Shown: in pieces, positions 11,435 through 20,450 of the stretch
How positions within the stretch are numbered: position 1 is the first letter of the stretch
Layout: every line of letters starts with the position of its first letter
Origin: Puccinia triticina
Taxonomy: Eukaryota > Basidiomycota > Pucciniomycetes > Pucciniales > Pucciniaceae
Direction of reading: 5' to 3'
Assembly: GCF_026914185.1 (NCBI RefSeq)
Contig: NC_070560.1
Location: 7,555,501-7,619,500, forward strand
DNA length: 64,000 nt
Position numbers and translations under genes: made by a program
Notes under the pieces: model-generated
The model's database searches: none
Seen by the model: only the letters and a program-made list of their open reading frames with translations
Told to the model about the DNA's origin: nothing

Positions 11435-13326
11435 ATTCCAGAAAGATTTAGCGCCATCAGAATTCGGTGCAGACTCTTATAATTGACAACAGTTCGGGCC
11501 TGTCTCAAGAGGAAAGAACAACGAACGGGCATGATCGGCTGTGATATGCTCTCCCGATGCTTTCCATTTCAAGTTTACTCCCGAGGCAACGCTATTTTCT
11601 TCTCCGCAATCAAAAAATAGCTCTTAAGAAGGCTCGTCTCAGATCCCCTATAATTTAGAAAATCGCTCTTCACTGAAAAGGTATAATAAGATGAAGAGGA
11701 GCGGTAGCTAGAATAAAAGACAGCGAGAAAGAAGTTGTGGTGCGGGCTCCGACGAGTCTGTAACGAAAGTCTGGATTGATAAAGTGTTCCCTAATCTGAG
11801 ATGGTACCAAAGGAGATAATTGGGCGGAGTATTTTCACTTTCAGCTAGTTGCACCCATGAGTAAGGTTTCGAAACCTCGTGATGCAGGTCGAAAGCACGA
11901 TAGCCACAACCAATTCGATAGACGCCTGGAGGAGCAAGAGAATTTGGGATAGTTTCAGTTGCTCCTATATGTATTGAAATATATTCATCTTGATACGTTG
12001 AAAATTGAGTATCGCCACTTTGTTGGTGAACAAAACGAAACTGGGTTCCTATATCATGACATCATCGTGGGCTGTCTTATGTACTTTTTTTCGCCTACTT
12101 TGCCAAAGCTAGATGTTATATCCCCAACGTGCAGCTCACAGCTTATCTAGAATCTGCAATATTGTCACATAAATATTGTATAAGGATCTACGCGTCAGGG
12201 CAAATTCGACTTTGCCTTTTGTTGCAGGGCAAATTGAGTTTATAGACAATCGAGAGCTGTTGCGTTTTCACCATCATGGTCCGAGATATGTATAATGTAT
12301 TCAAGTGAATAGGCCCCGTTTAGCAGGGCCCAGCGTGATATGCGGTAATAAACCGCAGCGTAATAATCCAAATAAGGTTTAATAAACCTAATTTGGATTA
12401 TTACTGGGCATTGGTTATCTTCCTTGGCCGCTTGGGACGGCCGTCATATCGCGCGCGCCGCACCTCAGCTGAATGCCACGATGCCCCGACCAATGCCTTC
12501 AGCAACCCTCGACAAAATCCGAATCGCTTCTCACATCCAAGACGAATGCCAGCAGAAAGTCATCAAGCTGGTCATGCTTGTTGCTACCGTGGATTAATAA
12601 GGTCATTGGGGTCAGGGAGCGGAGGAACAATTCAGGGGGAGGGCGACTGCAGAGGAGGCCTCGACGATGGAGGTGCTTTCGTACGTCTGGGTGCCATGGA
12701 GTTGGACTGCTTCGAGGCCGAGGGGAGGGCGCAATTATTACAGTGAAAATTTTGGGTCGGACCAAAATTTCCTTTGTGGCGGGGGGAATAATGGAGCGTC
12801 GACTCCAGTCGTCAAATTTATGACGCTCTGTGGGATTCCAAAGAGGACAGGGGGTAGCGTAATTTCCCCTGTCCCCCGAAAGTAATCTACATAATTTTTT
12901 ATTACGCTCCCATATTTTTGGGGCCGGTCAAACGGAAATGAGGAGACGAAAAAAGAAATCGCTCAGCTGCAGTAAAGTTCCGAAAAAAAAGAAGAGGGAA
13001 GCCATGGTCCCAGTAGTTTATAAAATGCAGTCCATGATCATCCAAAGTTTCTGTCAACTTATATTGGTGGGGTGATCAAGGAGACCCGCATGCACCTGTA
13101 TTCGGAGAAAGCTAATGACCAAATGCACAACCACTTCTCTTCAAATCCAATTGTTATCCAGTGTGACCCTCGAGGCCTCGCAGTATGACTACGCGTATAT
13201 CAATACAAAATCGTGTCACCACTGACTGTCAATTGATCATCACGATGAACTAGGATGAAGCTCCTCAAGGTCAATACTGAATTTTGTAGGTATCTGTGAA
13301 GGTTTCTCGATGACTCAGACATCTAC
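11435..13326. other. No gene supported; one strong hairpin
   Basis: This lies upstream of the minus-strand Zn2Cys6-type gene, so its 5' exons and promoter could lie in the first few hundred bases. An inverted repeat at about 12361-12403 (arms TAATAATCCAAAT and ATTTGGATTATTA with AGGTTTA/TAAACCT inside) could form a near-perfect hairpin. 12312-12925 has weakly inverted GGCCCC/GGGGCC ends. Open frames at 12393-12885 overlap in several phases and show no motif. Confidence 0.35.
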
Positions 13327-13403
13327 TCATAGATGCAATAAAGAAGCAATCTCTGCGGTTAGAGCTGGTCGAAACTGTAAGACGCCAAACGTGGTGAATG
13401 CAA

Positions 13404-13548
13404 ACCTGACAATAAGGAATGCGTCGCTGGTGAGCTCTAGCACGCACGGTATCGGGTCCAATCTCGGTATTTGATTACTACTCACCTGACGATAAGGAAT
13501 GCGTCGCTGGTGAGCTCTAGCACGCACGGTATTGGGTCCAATCTCGGT
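13404..13548. repeat. Tandem duplication, 80-bp period
   Basis: The block starting ACCTGAC and ending ATCTCGGT occurs at 13404-13468 and again at 13484-13548 with only two or three differences. The spacer contains GGTGAGTAGTAATC on the minus strand, which resembles a splice donor. It may be a duplicated exon edge or simply a recent local duplication. No gene could be completed around it. Confidence 0.6.
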
Positions 13549-13619
13549 GAAGAGAGAAGGGAACCGGTACCGACGTGTAGAGTAGACTAAGTACAAGGTT
13601 GGCTGTGCCGCAGTTATGC

Positions 13620-14526
13620 ATACAAGATTGATATGTGCATAACTCGGAATAAACTAAGATTGATTAAGTTTACCCTGTTGGCTCCCCCCGTACTCTAACA
13701 GAAACAAACCCGTTGCGGGTACCCGCCAGTGTGTGCGGGTTTGGATGCATATGTCTGGGATTATGCAAAAAACCATGCGGGTACCTGGGTATTGGTCATC
13801 CACACCTGCTCATGGATACAGCTGAGCTGAGCAGGGTGCGGACCACCCATCCTCCAACCAACGGTGGGCCGCCACTCTAAACTACGCTATTTGAGCCCTA
13901 AAGTTTAGCGTAGCGGCAAAAAGCACCAGCCTTTTTTGAATAGCGTTAGCGCGTGGTTAGCGCCGCTATGCTGCACTAATTTCAGCAGTGCTAACAGCAC
14001 ACCAATTTTTGTTTAGCGTTAGCGCTCCCCTACGCCACGTTGCTCTGAGGTGCTTTTAGCGGAAGCAACGATGGGAGGTTAAGTTATAGATAACACAAAG
14101 TAACGTTAACGTAACTAAAAAAAGCATGTTATTGTTGAATTTTTTTTCTAACTTTTTCAAGTTGCATTAGGTGTATTTTTCCTTCTTTTTTTCTCACTTG
14201 AGTTACGTTATCTGGGTATTTTTTTCTTTATTTTTTAGAAAAGTTACGTTATTCACGGCAGCCAGCTTGCTTTAGAGCGAGCTGGGTTTGTACGCGCCGC
14301 AGTCGTACTGTTGGTTTACGTGTAATCCAACAGTACAGCCGCGGCGCACTGAACTGACAGCAGCAAGCTGGGTTCGTACGCGCTCCCATCCACATGCCGC
14401 CCAGACTGGTCGAACCACAGGTAGGGGAGCAAATTGCATGTGATTGCGTGCATGCATAGACTCAAGTTGCCCACATTCCTCCGCGTGCGTGGCCACCAAT
14501 TCGGACCAATCACCGCGTGCCACCAA
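13620..14526. other. No gene; MITE remnants with GTTACG and TAGCG motifs
   Basis: 13700-13800 resembles the GGTACCC termini of the 4389-5366 family. From 13860 on, CAACGGTGGG and CAACGATGGGAGG resemble the start of the GTTACG-type MITEs, and the sequence between is rich in TAGCGTTAGCG motifs. No complete pair of termini with a target duplication was found. Confidence 0.35.
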
Positions 14527-14742
14527 CACTGCCAGCATATTTGGCTGGGTTGAAGGCATCCCAGTTTAACTGGGATGCACTCAACCAATTTAAACTTGGT
14601 TGATCTCAACCAATTTAATATAAACCCAAGGGGGGTACCTTGGATTTATATTTCATCAGTTGAGATTGCCCAAGTTTAAATTGGTTGAGTGCATCCCAGT
14701 TTAACTGGGATAACCTCAACCCAGCCAATTATGCTGGCAGTG
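14527..14742. mobile_element. Fold-back element, 216 bp, with CACTG termini
   Basis: Nearly the whole element is one imperfect palindrome. The arms of about 100 bp run from CACTGCCAGCATA inward through GGCTGGGTTGA, CATCCCAGTTTAACTGGGAT and CCAATTTAA to a small loop near 14630. CAA flanks both ends (14524-14526, 14743-14745). CACTG termini with a 3-bp duplication suggest mobilisation by a CACTA-type transposase. The CATCCCAGTTTAACTGGGAT block is itself palindromic and occurs once in each arm. Confidence 0.7.
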
Positions 14743-14759
14743 CAACAAGTTGTATGTAT

Positions 14760-15132
14760 CAACAAAGGGTAGTTACGCTACGCGTAACACGTAGATAACG
14801 GTAACGTAACGAAATTTATGTCGTTATCTACGCGTTACGCGTAACGGCAGTGCAATTACGTTATCGCAACACGTTGAGCCGGTTTATTTTATGCGCGTTG
14901 CGTTATCCGGGCGCGCGGAGCCCTTGAGAACGGGCAAAAAAATGCGGCTAAAAAGCCTTAAATGGTCCGTTATCGCGTTATCCCCCGGATAACGCAATAA
15001 CAGGCCTCATTTTTGAGGCCCGTTACGTTATGCGCGGGGCCTGAAATGACCCCTTTACTAGTAAAGTAACGGGGGTAGTTACGTTACCAAAATTGCGCGG
15101 ATAACGCAACGTAACGTAACTACCCTTCATTG
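14760..15132. mobile_element. GTTACG-type MITE, 373 bp
   Basis: The TIRs are CAACAAAGGGTAGTTACG on the left and, inverted, CAATGAAGGGTAGTTACG from the right. They are flanked by TATGTAT (14753-14759, 15133-15139). The body is dense in GTTACGTTA, CGCGTAACG and similar, giving strong self-complementarity. It belongs to the same family as 3091-3478 and 58002-58316 and has no coding capacity. Confidence 0.7.
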
Positions 15133-15352
15133 TATGTATGTTGCGTGAAATTCCAGTAACACTCTAGACTGCCTGGATCAACTCAATTTTTCAGTATCTG
15201 CACGGAAGGCAAAACCCCATCCTAATCTCTCCAGCCATCCGAAGGCTCCTACCATGCCAACCCAACATGTGTTAAACTAACGGGTAACAAGGTAGGAGTC
15301 AAGGGGGTCTATCACATCAAAATTAAATGCAGCTCAAGCTCACCTCATCCGG

Positions 15353-16149
15353 TATGGACTCCTGTCGGGTCTGAGCCGTGGCAGTCGGTTGAGGGGATGG
15401 TGCTTGAGTGCTGCCCTCGTCGGTGGTCCTGCGAAAAGTATCGGGGAAAAAATCGAACAAGGTGATAGCGGTTGGGGGGGGGATTTATTGAGAGGGAACG
15501 AGGGGGTTGGAATACCCTCGGCGGTTTTGGTTGGATAGAAAAGCTCGGATAAGGACAGAAGGAAGCAGGCGTGGCCGTCGGGATTATCGGGAAGTGATCA
15601 GATGAAAGAAACTCAGAAGGCTCGGGTACTCGAAACTCAGGAGGATGCGGGGATGGATCAACACGATCCAGGATCAATAAACTCTCAAAACTCTGATGAT
15701 ATCTTTTCTGCGGGAAAAAGAGTACCATGCCGATCCCTCCTCCAAGTTCGGCTGAACTTGGATTCAGGCCCGCGACATGCCGCGCGACGAGCCCTCGCGC
15801 CCGCCGCGCCCGTACAACTAAGATGAGCAGAGAAGAAAGAACAACCAAAGAGACAAACCAACAACAAAGGCCAAGAAAACAAACAAAGCCAAAACCAACC
15901 CTCCTCCAACTCAACCTCTCCAACGCGCGCAAGGAAGAAACAGAAAAAAAAGAGAAAGACACGTGTAAAAGAAATGTAAATAGAGGAAACAGAAACAAAA
16001 CCACATAAAACAAAAGGGAAGAGAAGAAAGAAAGGAAAGGGAAAGAAGGAAAGAGGGTGAGAAATGATAACCGGAGATATTGAGGGTCTTGATGATCTTG
16101 AGGCCTTTATCCCGGTGTCTTGATCCTGTGTACGCGCCAGAACTCCACA
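15353..16149 (-). repeat. Ty3-1 3' LTR
   Basis: 797 bp. On the minus strand it starts TGTGGAGTTCTGG and ends near GGAGTCCATA. It appears identical to the copy at 23068-23864. The minus strand is pyrimidine-rich and translates into a hydrophobic frame of 222 codons, which I regard as incidental. The polypurine tract lies immediately upstream on the minus strand (16150-16160). Confidence 0.9.
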
Positions 16150-16204
16150 TCTCCTCCCAGATTGCAGTCTGTCCCTAGACTGCGCGCCGTTCCTCGACTA
16201 GATG

Positions 16205-16314
16205 CTGCCGGACAAAGAAAGGGAAAACCAAGACGGGGTGGCTCACAGAGTGGCATGTAGTGCTATGGACGCGCGTAGAAAACCCTCGAGGTGCATACAC
16301 ATGGGAGGACTTAC
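16205..16314 (-). other. Intron-like repeat copy E (110 nt), over the pol stop codon
   Basis: On the minus strand it runs from GTAAGTCCTCCC to GTCCGGCAG, with a pyrimidine-rich run before the AG. The pol stop codon TAA is formed by the donor itself (AAG TAA G). Splicing would replace the last codon and stop by a short in-frame end (N, I, stop) and leave the protein almost unchanged. The core motifs GCACCTC and TGTGAGCC are shared with copies A-D. Confidence 0.6.
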
Positions 16315-19300
16315 TTTTGTCCTTGCCCCTTCTCGCGGAAGTAGTACTTCTTAACCTGATCAGCTGCAAATCGCCTCTTGAGTTCGGTGCCGTCCAACTC
16401 GGCCAAGATGTAGGAGCCTCCTTCGACTTGACGGACGACACGATAGGGCCCGTTCCACCTATTAGCAAACAACTGCCCCCACTGGATCTCCAGTGACCGG
16501 TTATACGCCATAACCATCTCACCCGGCTCAAGCGAGTCGCGAAGCCGGTCGGAGCGCTTGTCCGTCCAATATCTGACCGAGTCATTCCGCGCCTCCATCA
16601 TCCTGCGATAGGCAATGCCGCGAGTTTCTTCACTGCGTTCGAGCTGAAGGGATCTCGCCGCTAGAAGGTCCGCCGTAGTGCGCACTGATTCCCACTCGAC
16701 GCCAAGGTAAGACTCCATTTCCAAGTCAATCGGCAAAACCGCCCGCTGCCCAAAAACCAACTCGTACGGCGAGTAGCCTGTCGTGCGCTTCGTTGAGACC
16801 CGGTCCGCAAAGAGGACCAGCGGAAGAAACTTGCGGCAATTCTTGCCACTCTCGCCGGCTAACTTGACCAACGCTGCCTTCAAAGGTGCATGCCCTCGTT
16901 CGACCATACCCTGTCCTTCCGGATAATACGGAGTGGAAACCCGATGTTGCCCCGGCAAGGTCCGAAGCATCTCTGCCAGAGCGCCTCCAAATTCTGAGCC
17001 GCCGTCCGTCGAATAGGCTTGAGCCGGGCCATAACGCATGGTCCAGTGCTCCTGAAGGAAGGATGCCACCGCCTCGGAAGTCAGATTGTTCAGAATTTTA
17101 GCTTCCACCCAGCCCGAGAAATCATCACGTGCCACGATAAGGTACTTAGCTCCGCTGGCCTTCAAATGCACCGCGTCCATGGCCACTCGCCCGAAAACCG
17201 TCGATTCTCCCGTCGGGTAACGCTGCTCCAGAGGTCTTCGAAGGCTGCGCCGCTGACAGGCGTCGCAACTCTGACACCAGCGCGCCACGGATTGCTTCAA
17301 AGAGGGCCACCAAAAGCGCTCGGAAACCCTTCGGTAGGTCTCTGTTACCCCGCGGTGACCCAAATCCTCGTGTAGCTGCCGAAGGACTTCCCCTTGCTTC
17401 GACGGGATCGTGATGACTATTCGCGGCAGGGGACTTCCTCTCTTCATGAGTCTTCCATTCTGAACAAAGAAATCCGACGACTTCCTCTTCAAAGCTCGGA
17501 ACTCCTCGGCACCCATTCCCTCAGGTTTGATCAAATCGGCTAGAAACTGCTCCATTTGGCGCCAATAACCCTCCTGGTATCCCATGTACTCGTCCATCCG
17601 AGCCGGAAAAGAACACACCGGTCGGACCAAGGGGGCTTCCTCATCAAAATCGGAGGGAGGATCGGATTCCTCGTCGCCTTGGGGGCGCCGTGACAAGCCG
17701 TCCGGCATAGTGAACGATTTGCCGGGACGATGGACAACGTCGAAGGAGAACAGCTGGATGAAAGATACCCAGCGCGTCATCGGCGCATTGGGCAGACTCG
17801 GAGCGTTGATCATTTGAACCAGGGACTGAGCATCCACCTGTAGCTCGAAATGCTGCCCCCACAATACCGTTTGAAGCTTTTTCAGTATACGGGCGACGCC
17901 ACATAACTCAAGCTTTGCCTGCGAATATCGTGACTCCACATCCGAGAAGAGCAAAGACTCGTAAAGCGCCGGACGATCCAAACCATTCGAGTCTTCCTGG
18001 GTAAGCACCGCGCCTGCGGCATGAAAGCTAGAGTCCACCGCCAGCTTGAGCTTCCCAGCATCCGGACCGTAGTCGATCTTGACCAAAACGATGTCTTTCC
18101 CGACGATATTCTTGAGTTCCTGGAAGGCCTGCTCGCATTCTTCGGTCCAACGCCACTCCGAATCCTTGCGCGTCAGCCGGCGGAGGGGTAGACAGATCTG
18201 AGACAACGATGGAATGAAAATTCGGACGTAGACGACGACACCCAAGAAACCTCGCACTTCGGTTGCGCTGACAGGAGTTGGCCAAGACACGATCTTGTTG
18301 ACTTTACTGACCGCCATTTTCCTGCCCTCTATACAGACCACGTGGCCCACAATTTCTAAGGCGGGGACGCAGGCCGCCAGCTTTGATGCGGAAACCGTCA
18401 GACCAGATTCCTCAATTCGAAAAAGGATGCGCTCTAGAACCTCGGCGTACTCCCAAATGAAGCGTCGAATTCCACGATGCCAGGACAGAAGCTCGCCCTC
18501 GTAGTCAGACTTTGGACCTTTGATTCCCCCATCGTCGATGAAGATGCCGGCATGCTCAGGGATCTCGTCTTGTAGTATCCAAACCATTTGCGCTTGGTAG
18601 ACTGCTACTGAGTTCGTGGCTCCTTGGGGGAGTCGGGTCAACTGGAACCGACCTAGAGGCGTGTCGAAAGTAGTTAAAGGCCGAGAAATGGGGTGTAGTG
18701 CGCGCTCGTCGTAGCCGCCCATAATATCCCCAAGACCATAACACGCGCGACCCGAAAAAGACTCAACAAACTCCTCCGTCGCCGGAGGAACCCCGGCATC
18801 CCGAATCGTCACCTTATTCAGCGGTTGCAGATCATGTACTACCCTGAGTTTACCGTTTCCTTTTAGAACGCAGAAGACAGGGCTAGAGTAGCTTGACGTC
18901 GACTGTTCGTATAGACCATTTCGAACTCTTTCCCGGATGATACGGATATAATCCTCAATCTTGGCGGCCGGAATCGGAATCTTTCCCTTCTGCCACGGTT
19001 CATGTTCAATGACGGGGATGATATACGGGAGTCCGTAGGTCTCCTTCAGCAGTCCCCGCTCATCCTCGGTGAAGGCGATGGCAAGGTTGCGTTCCGCCAG
19101 TACATTCTTGATCAACGACAATTCGTCCGGGTAGAGCCAGCCCTCCGGGCCAAAGTTAACCACCAAAAGGCGCTCCTCAGTTACTCGACCCTTGGGTACA
19201 AACGGTCCGGCTAGAGAGCGAGATAAGCCTTGATACGGGTCGCGTGAGAGAGGCGGGCGGCGAAGCGGAGGGTTCAATTCCTGAGGCATCGGCTGATTCA

Positions 19301-20444
19301 CCGGTTTGACCTTCTTGGCGACTGGTTTGTACTTGGCCGCCAGCGCCAAATAGCCGCCCTCCTTCCATGATCGCGCCAAATCCACCTGCGCGCTGTACCC
19401 AAGCCCGGAATCCATGAGAAGACGCGTCCGATGCTCCGCCCAACTCCCGAATGCCGCCTTATCTGAAAAGGAGAGTCCATCCGGGAAGTCTTTGCTCACG
19501 TATGTGGCACGCGGCAGGGTTTTCGACGATTGGGGAGCATCACGCCTCGGAGGTGCATATTGGTGGGAACTTACTTTCACGCCATATGCCCTCCACAACG
19601 GTCCGAACATTACAATTCCTCCTTCACATTCCATTCCAAGAGAGCATAGTTTAAGCTCGTTGCGGAGCTCCGCTCCGCACACCGCGCCTTCTGTCGCGCC
19701 AGGTCCTGAAAGAAAAGCACCAGAATCCGGGTTGTGGCTCACCAGAGTGGCACGGGGCAGGGTTTTCGACGGTTGAGAAGCATCACGCCTCGGAGGTGCA
19801 TATTGGGAGGAACTTACTTTGTTACTCCCAATCCTCCGCGGTATCTCAGAATCTGGTTTACGTGCTTGAGCCTCTGTTTCCAAGGAAATTAGTTTATTCT
19901 CTTCGCGGAGACGATCACAGTTTGAATCTTGAGACTTCTCCTGAAACGAGAATTGAGAACTTGCGGAGGGTTCCCGTGATGGGGCTGAGGCCTCCTTGTG
20001 ATGAAACGAGGATAGTTTATTCTCTTCTCGGAGACGACAATCCGGGCTTGAAGGGTTGACGGTACTGGAAAAGAAAGGGGGCGAACAGGGGCGGCTCACA
20101 GCGTGGCATGTAATGTTTTCGACGCGCGTAGAGATGCCCGGAGGTGCACAATGGATGGGACTTACTTCTGTCTCTCTAATGCCCAGCGAAATACCCCTTT
20201 TTTCCTCTCCCGCACCTCTTCTAGTGTACAACTGAGACTTGAAACTGAACTGAAACTGAAAGCCGATCTTCTTTTTGCTGTTTTTGATTATCTGTGAATG
20301 TTTTTCGGGTTTTCTGATTTGGTGACTGAAAGAAGAAGTGAAAAGAAAAGCGGGCCAATGATACTCGAAAAGATGAGTCGATTCGACGGCGAGAGTTCGA
20401 GCATCTAGATTAAAACTGCCGTGTACCGAACCAACTGTGCTCAT
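16311..20444 (-). CDS. pol: Ty3-1 pol: reverse transcriptase, RNase H, integrase (1,377 codons)
   Basis: Copies the element RNA into DNA and inserts it. Residues 1 to about 340 are a low-complexity leader containing translated copies B-D of the intron-like repeat, so the working protein may begin later, for example at the ATG at 19415. The RT follows from about residue 470, with motif A as GDIMGGYD, LPQGA, and the catalytic FIDD at about 632. RNase H begins at about 800 (LAVDSSFHAAGAVL). Integrase has an HHCC finger at about 1020-1060 (LHEDLGHRG, CQSCDACQ) and the D, D, E residues at about 1088 (AMDAVH), 1144 (STDGGSEF) and 1180 (MVERGH). A GPY motif lies near the C-terminus and no chromodomain was seen. 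The frame starts in an ATGA overlap with gag, and a slippery heptamer sits at the junction. Confidence 0.9.
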   Translation of the reverse strand: MSTVGSVHGSFNLDARTLAVESTHLFEYHWPAFLFTSSFSHQIRKPEKHSQIIKNSKKKIGFQFQFSFKSQLYTRRGAGEEKRGISLGIRETEVSPIHCAPPGISTRVENITCHAVSRPCSPPFFSSTVNPSSPDCRLREENKLSSFHHKEASAPSREPSASSQFSFQEKSQDSNCDRLREENKLISLETEAQARKPDSEIPRRIGSNKVSSSQYAPPRRDASQPSKTLPRATLVSHNPDSGAFLSGPGATEGAVCGAELRNELKLCSLGMECEGGIVMFGPLWRAYGVKVSSHQYAPPRRDAPQSSKTLPRATYVSKDFPDGLSFSDKAAFGSWAEHRTRLLMDSGLGYSAQVDLARSWKEGGYLALAAKYKPVAKKVKPVNQPMPQELNPPLRRPPLSRDPYQGLSRSLAGPFVPKGRVTEERLLVVNFGPEGWLYPDELSLIKNVLAERNLAIAFTEDERGLLKETYGLPYIIPVIEHEPWQKGKIPIPAAKIEDYIRIIRERVRNGLYEQSTSSYSSPVFCVLKGNGKLRVVHDLQPLNKVTIRDAGVPPATEEFVESFSGRACYGLGDIMGGYDERALHPISRPLTTFDTPLGRFQLTRLPQGATNSVAVYQAQMVWILQDEIPEHAGIFIDDGGIKGPKSDYEGELLSWHRGIRRFIWEYAEVLERILFRIEESGLTVSASKLAACVPALEIVGHVVCIEGRKMAVSKVNKIVSWPTPVSATEVRGFLGVVVYVRIFIPSLSQICLPLRRLTRKDSEWRWTEECEQAFQELKNIVGKDIVLVKIDYGPDAGKLKLAVDSSFHAAGAVLTQEDSNGLDRPALYESLLFSDVESRYSQAKLELCGVARILKKLQTVLWGQHFELQVDAQSLVQMINAPSLPNAPMTRWVSFIQLFSFDVVHRPGKSFTMPDGLSRRPQGDEESDPPSDFDEEAPLVRPVCSFPARMDEYMGYQEGYWRQMEQFLADLIKPEGMGAEEFRALKRKSSDFFVQNGRLMKRGSPLPRIVITIPSKQGEVLRQLHEDLGHRGVTETYRRVSERFWWPSLKQSVARWCQSCDACQRRSLRRPLEQRYPTGESTVFGRVAMDAVHLKASGAKYLIVARDDFSGWVEAKILNNLTSEAVASFLQEHWTMRYGPAQAYSTDGGSEFGGALAEMLRTLPGQHRVSTPYYPEGQGMVERGHAPLKAALVKLAGESGKNCRKFLPLVLFADRVSTKRTTGYSPYELVFGQRAVLPIDLEMESYLGVEWESVRTTADLLAARSLQLERSEETRGIAYRRMMEARNDSVRYWTDKRSDRLRDSLEPGEMVMAYNRSLEIQWGQLFANRWNGPYRVVRQVEGGSYILAELDGTELKRRFAADQVKKYYFREKGQGQK
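19463..19574 (-). other. Intron-like repeat copy D (112 nt)
   Basis: Minus strand, GTAAGTTCCC to CTCTCCTTTTCAG. It is the same length as copy C and very similar through GCACCTCCGAGG and CGTCGAAAACCC. It is the closest copy to the RT coding region. The first ATG after its acceptor is at 19415, in the pol frame, which would give a plausible start for a spliced pol mRNA. Confidence 0.6.
19706..19817 (-). other. Intron-like repeat copy C (112 nt)
   Basis: Minus strand, GTAAGTTCCTCCC to GTGCTTTTCTTTCAG. The preceding block (19818-20064) contains GAAGAGAATAAACTA twice and the block before copy D has a related form, so exon-like and intron-like parts seem to have been duplicated together. Confidence 0.6.
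20065..20165 (-). other. Intron-like repeat copy B (101 nt)
   Basis: Minus strand, GTAAGTCCCATCC to CCCCCTTTCTTTTCCAG, an excellent pyrimidine tract and acceptor. It lies about 280 nt after the gag stop. Its length is not a multiple of three, yet it stays open in the pol frame when unspliced. Confidence 0.6.
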
Positions 20445-20450
20445 AAAAAA
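20441..20450 (-). promoter_or_regulatory. gag-pol junction: T TTT TTA slippery heptamer and ATGA overlap
   Basis: On the minus strand the last gag codons are CCT TTT TTA TGA. The heptamer T TTT TTA is in the zero frame, and a -1 slip enters the pol frame exactly (next codon ATG). The pol frame's first ATG also overlaps the gag stop as ATGA, so termination-reinitiation is an alternative. Which mechanism operates cannot be decided from sequence. Confidence 0.6.

Noticed and set aside
12312..12925. PIF/Harbinger-type MITE with GGCCCC ends
   Set aside because: The inverted match is only about six bases and no 3-bp TTA/TAA duplication could be read.
15345..16013. 222-codon frame with a hydrophobic start, repeated at 22952-23728
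   Set aside because: It lies inside the Ty3-1 LTRs; pyrimidine-rich sequence reads as Phe/Leu/Ser. The longer right-hand version simply continues into the primer-binding region.
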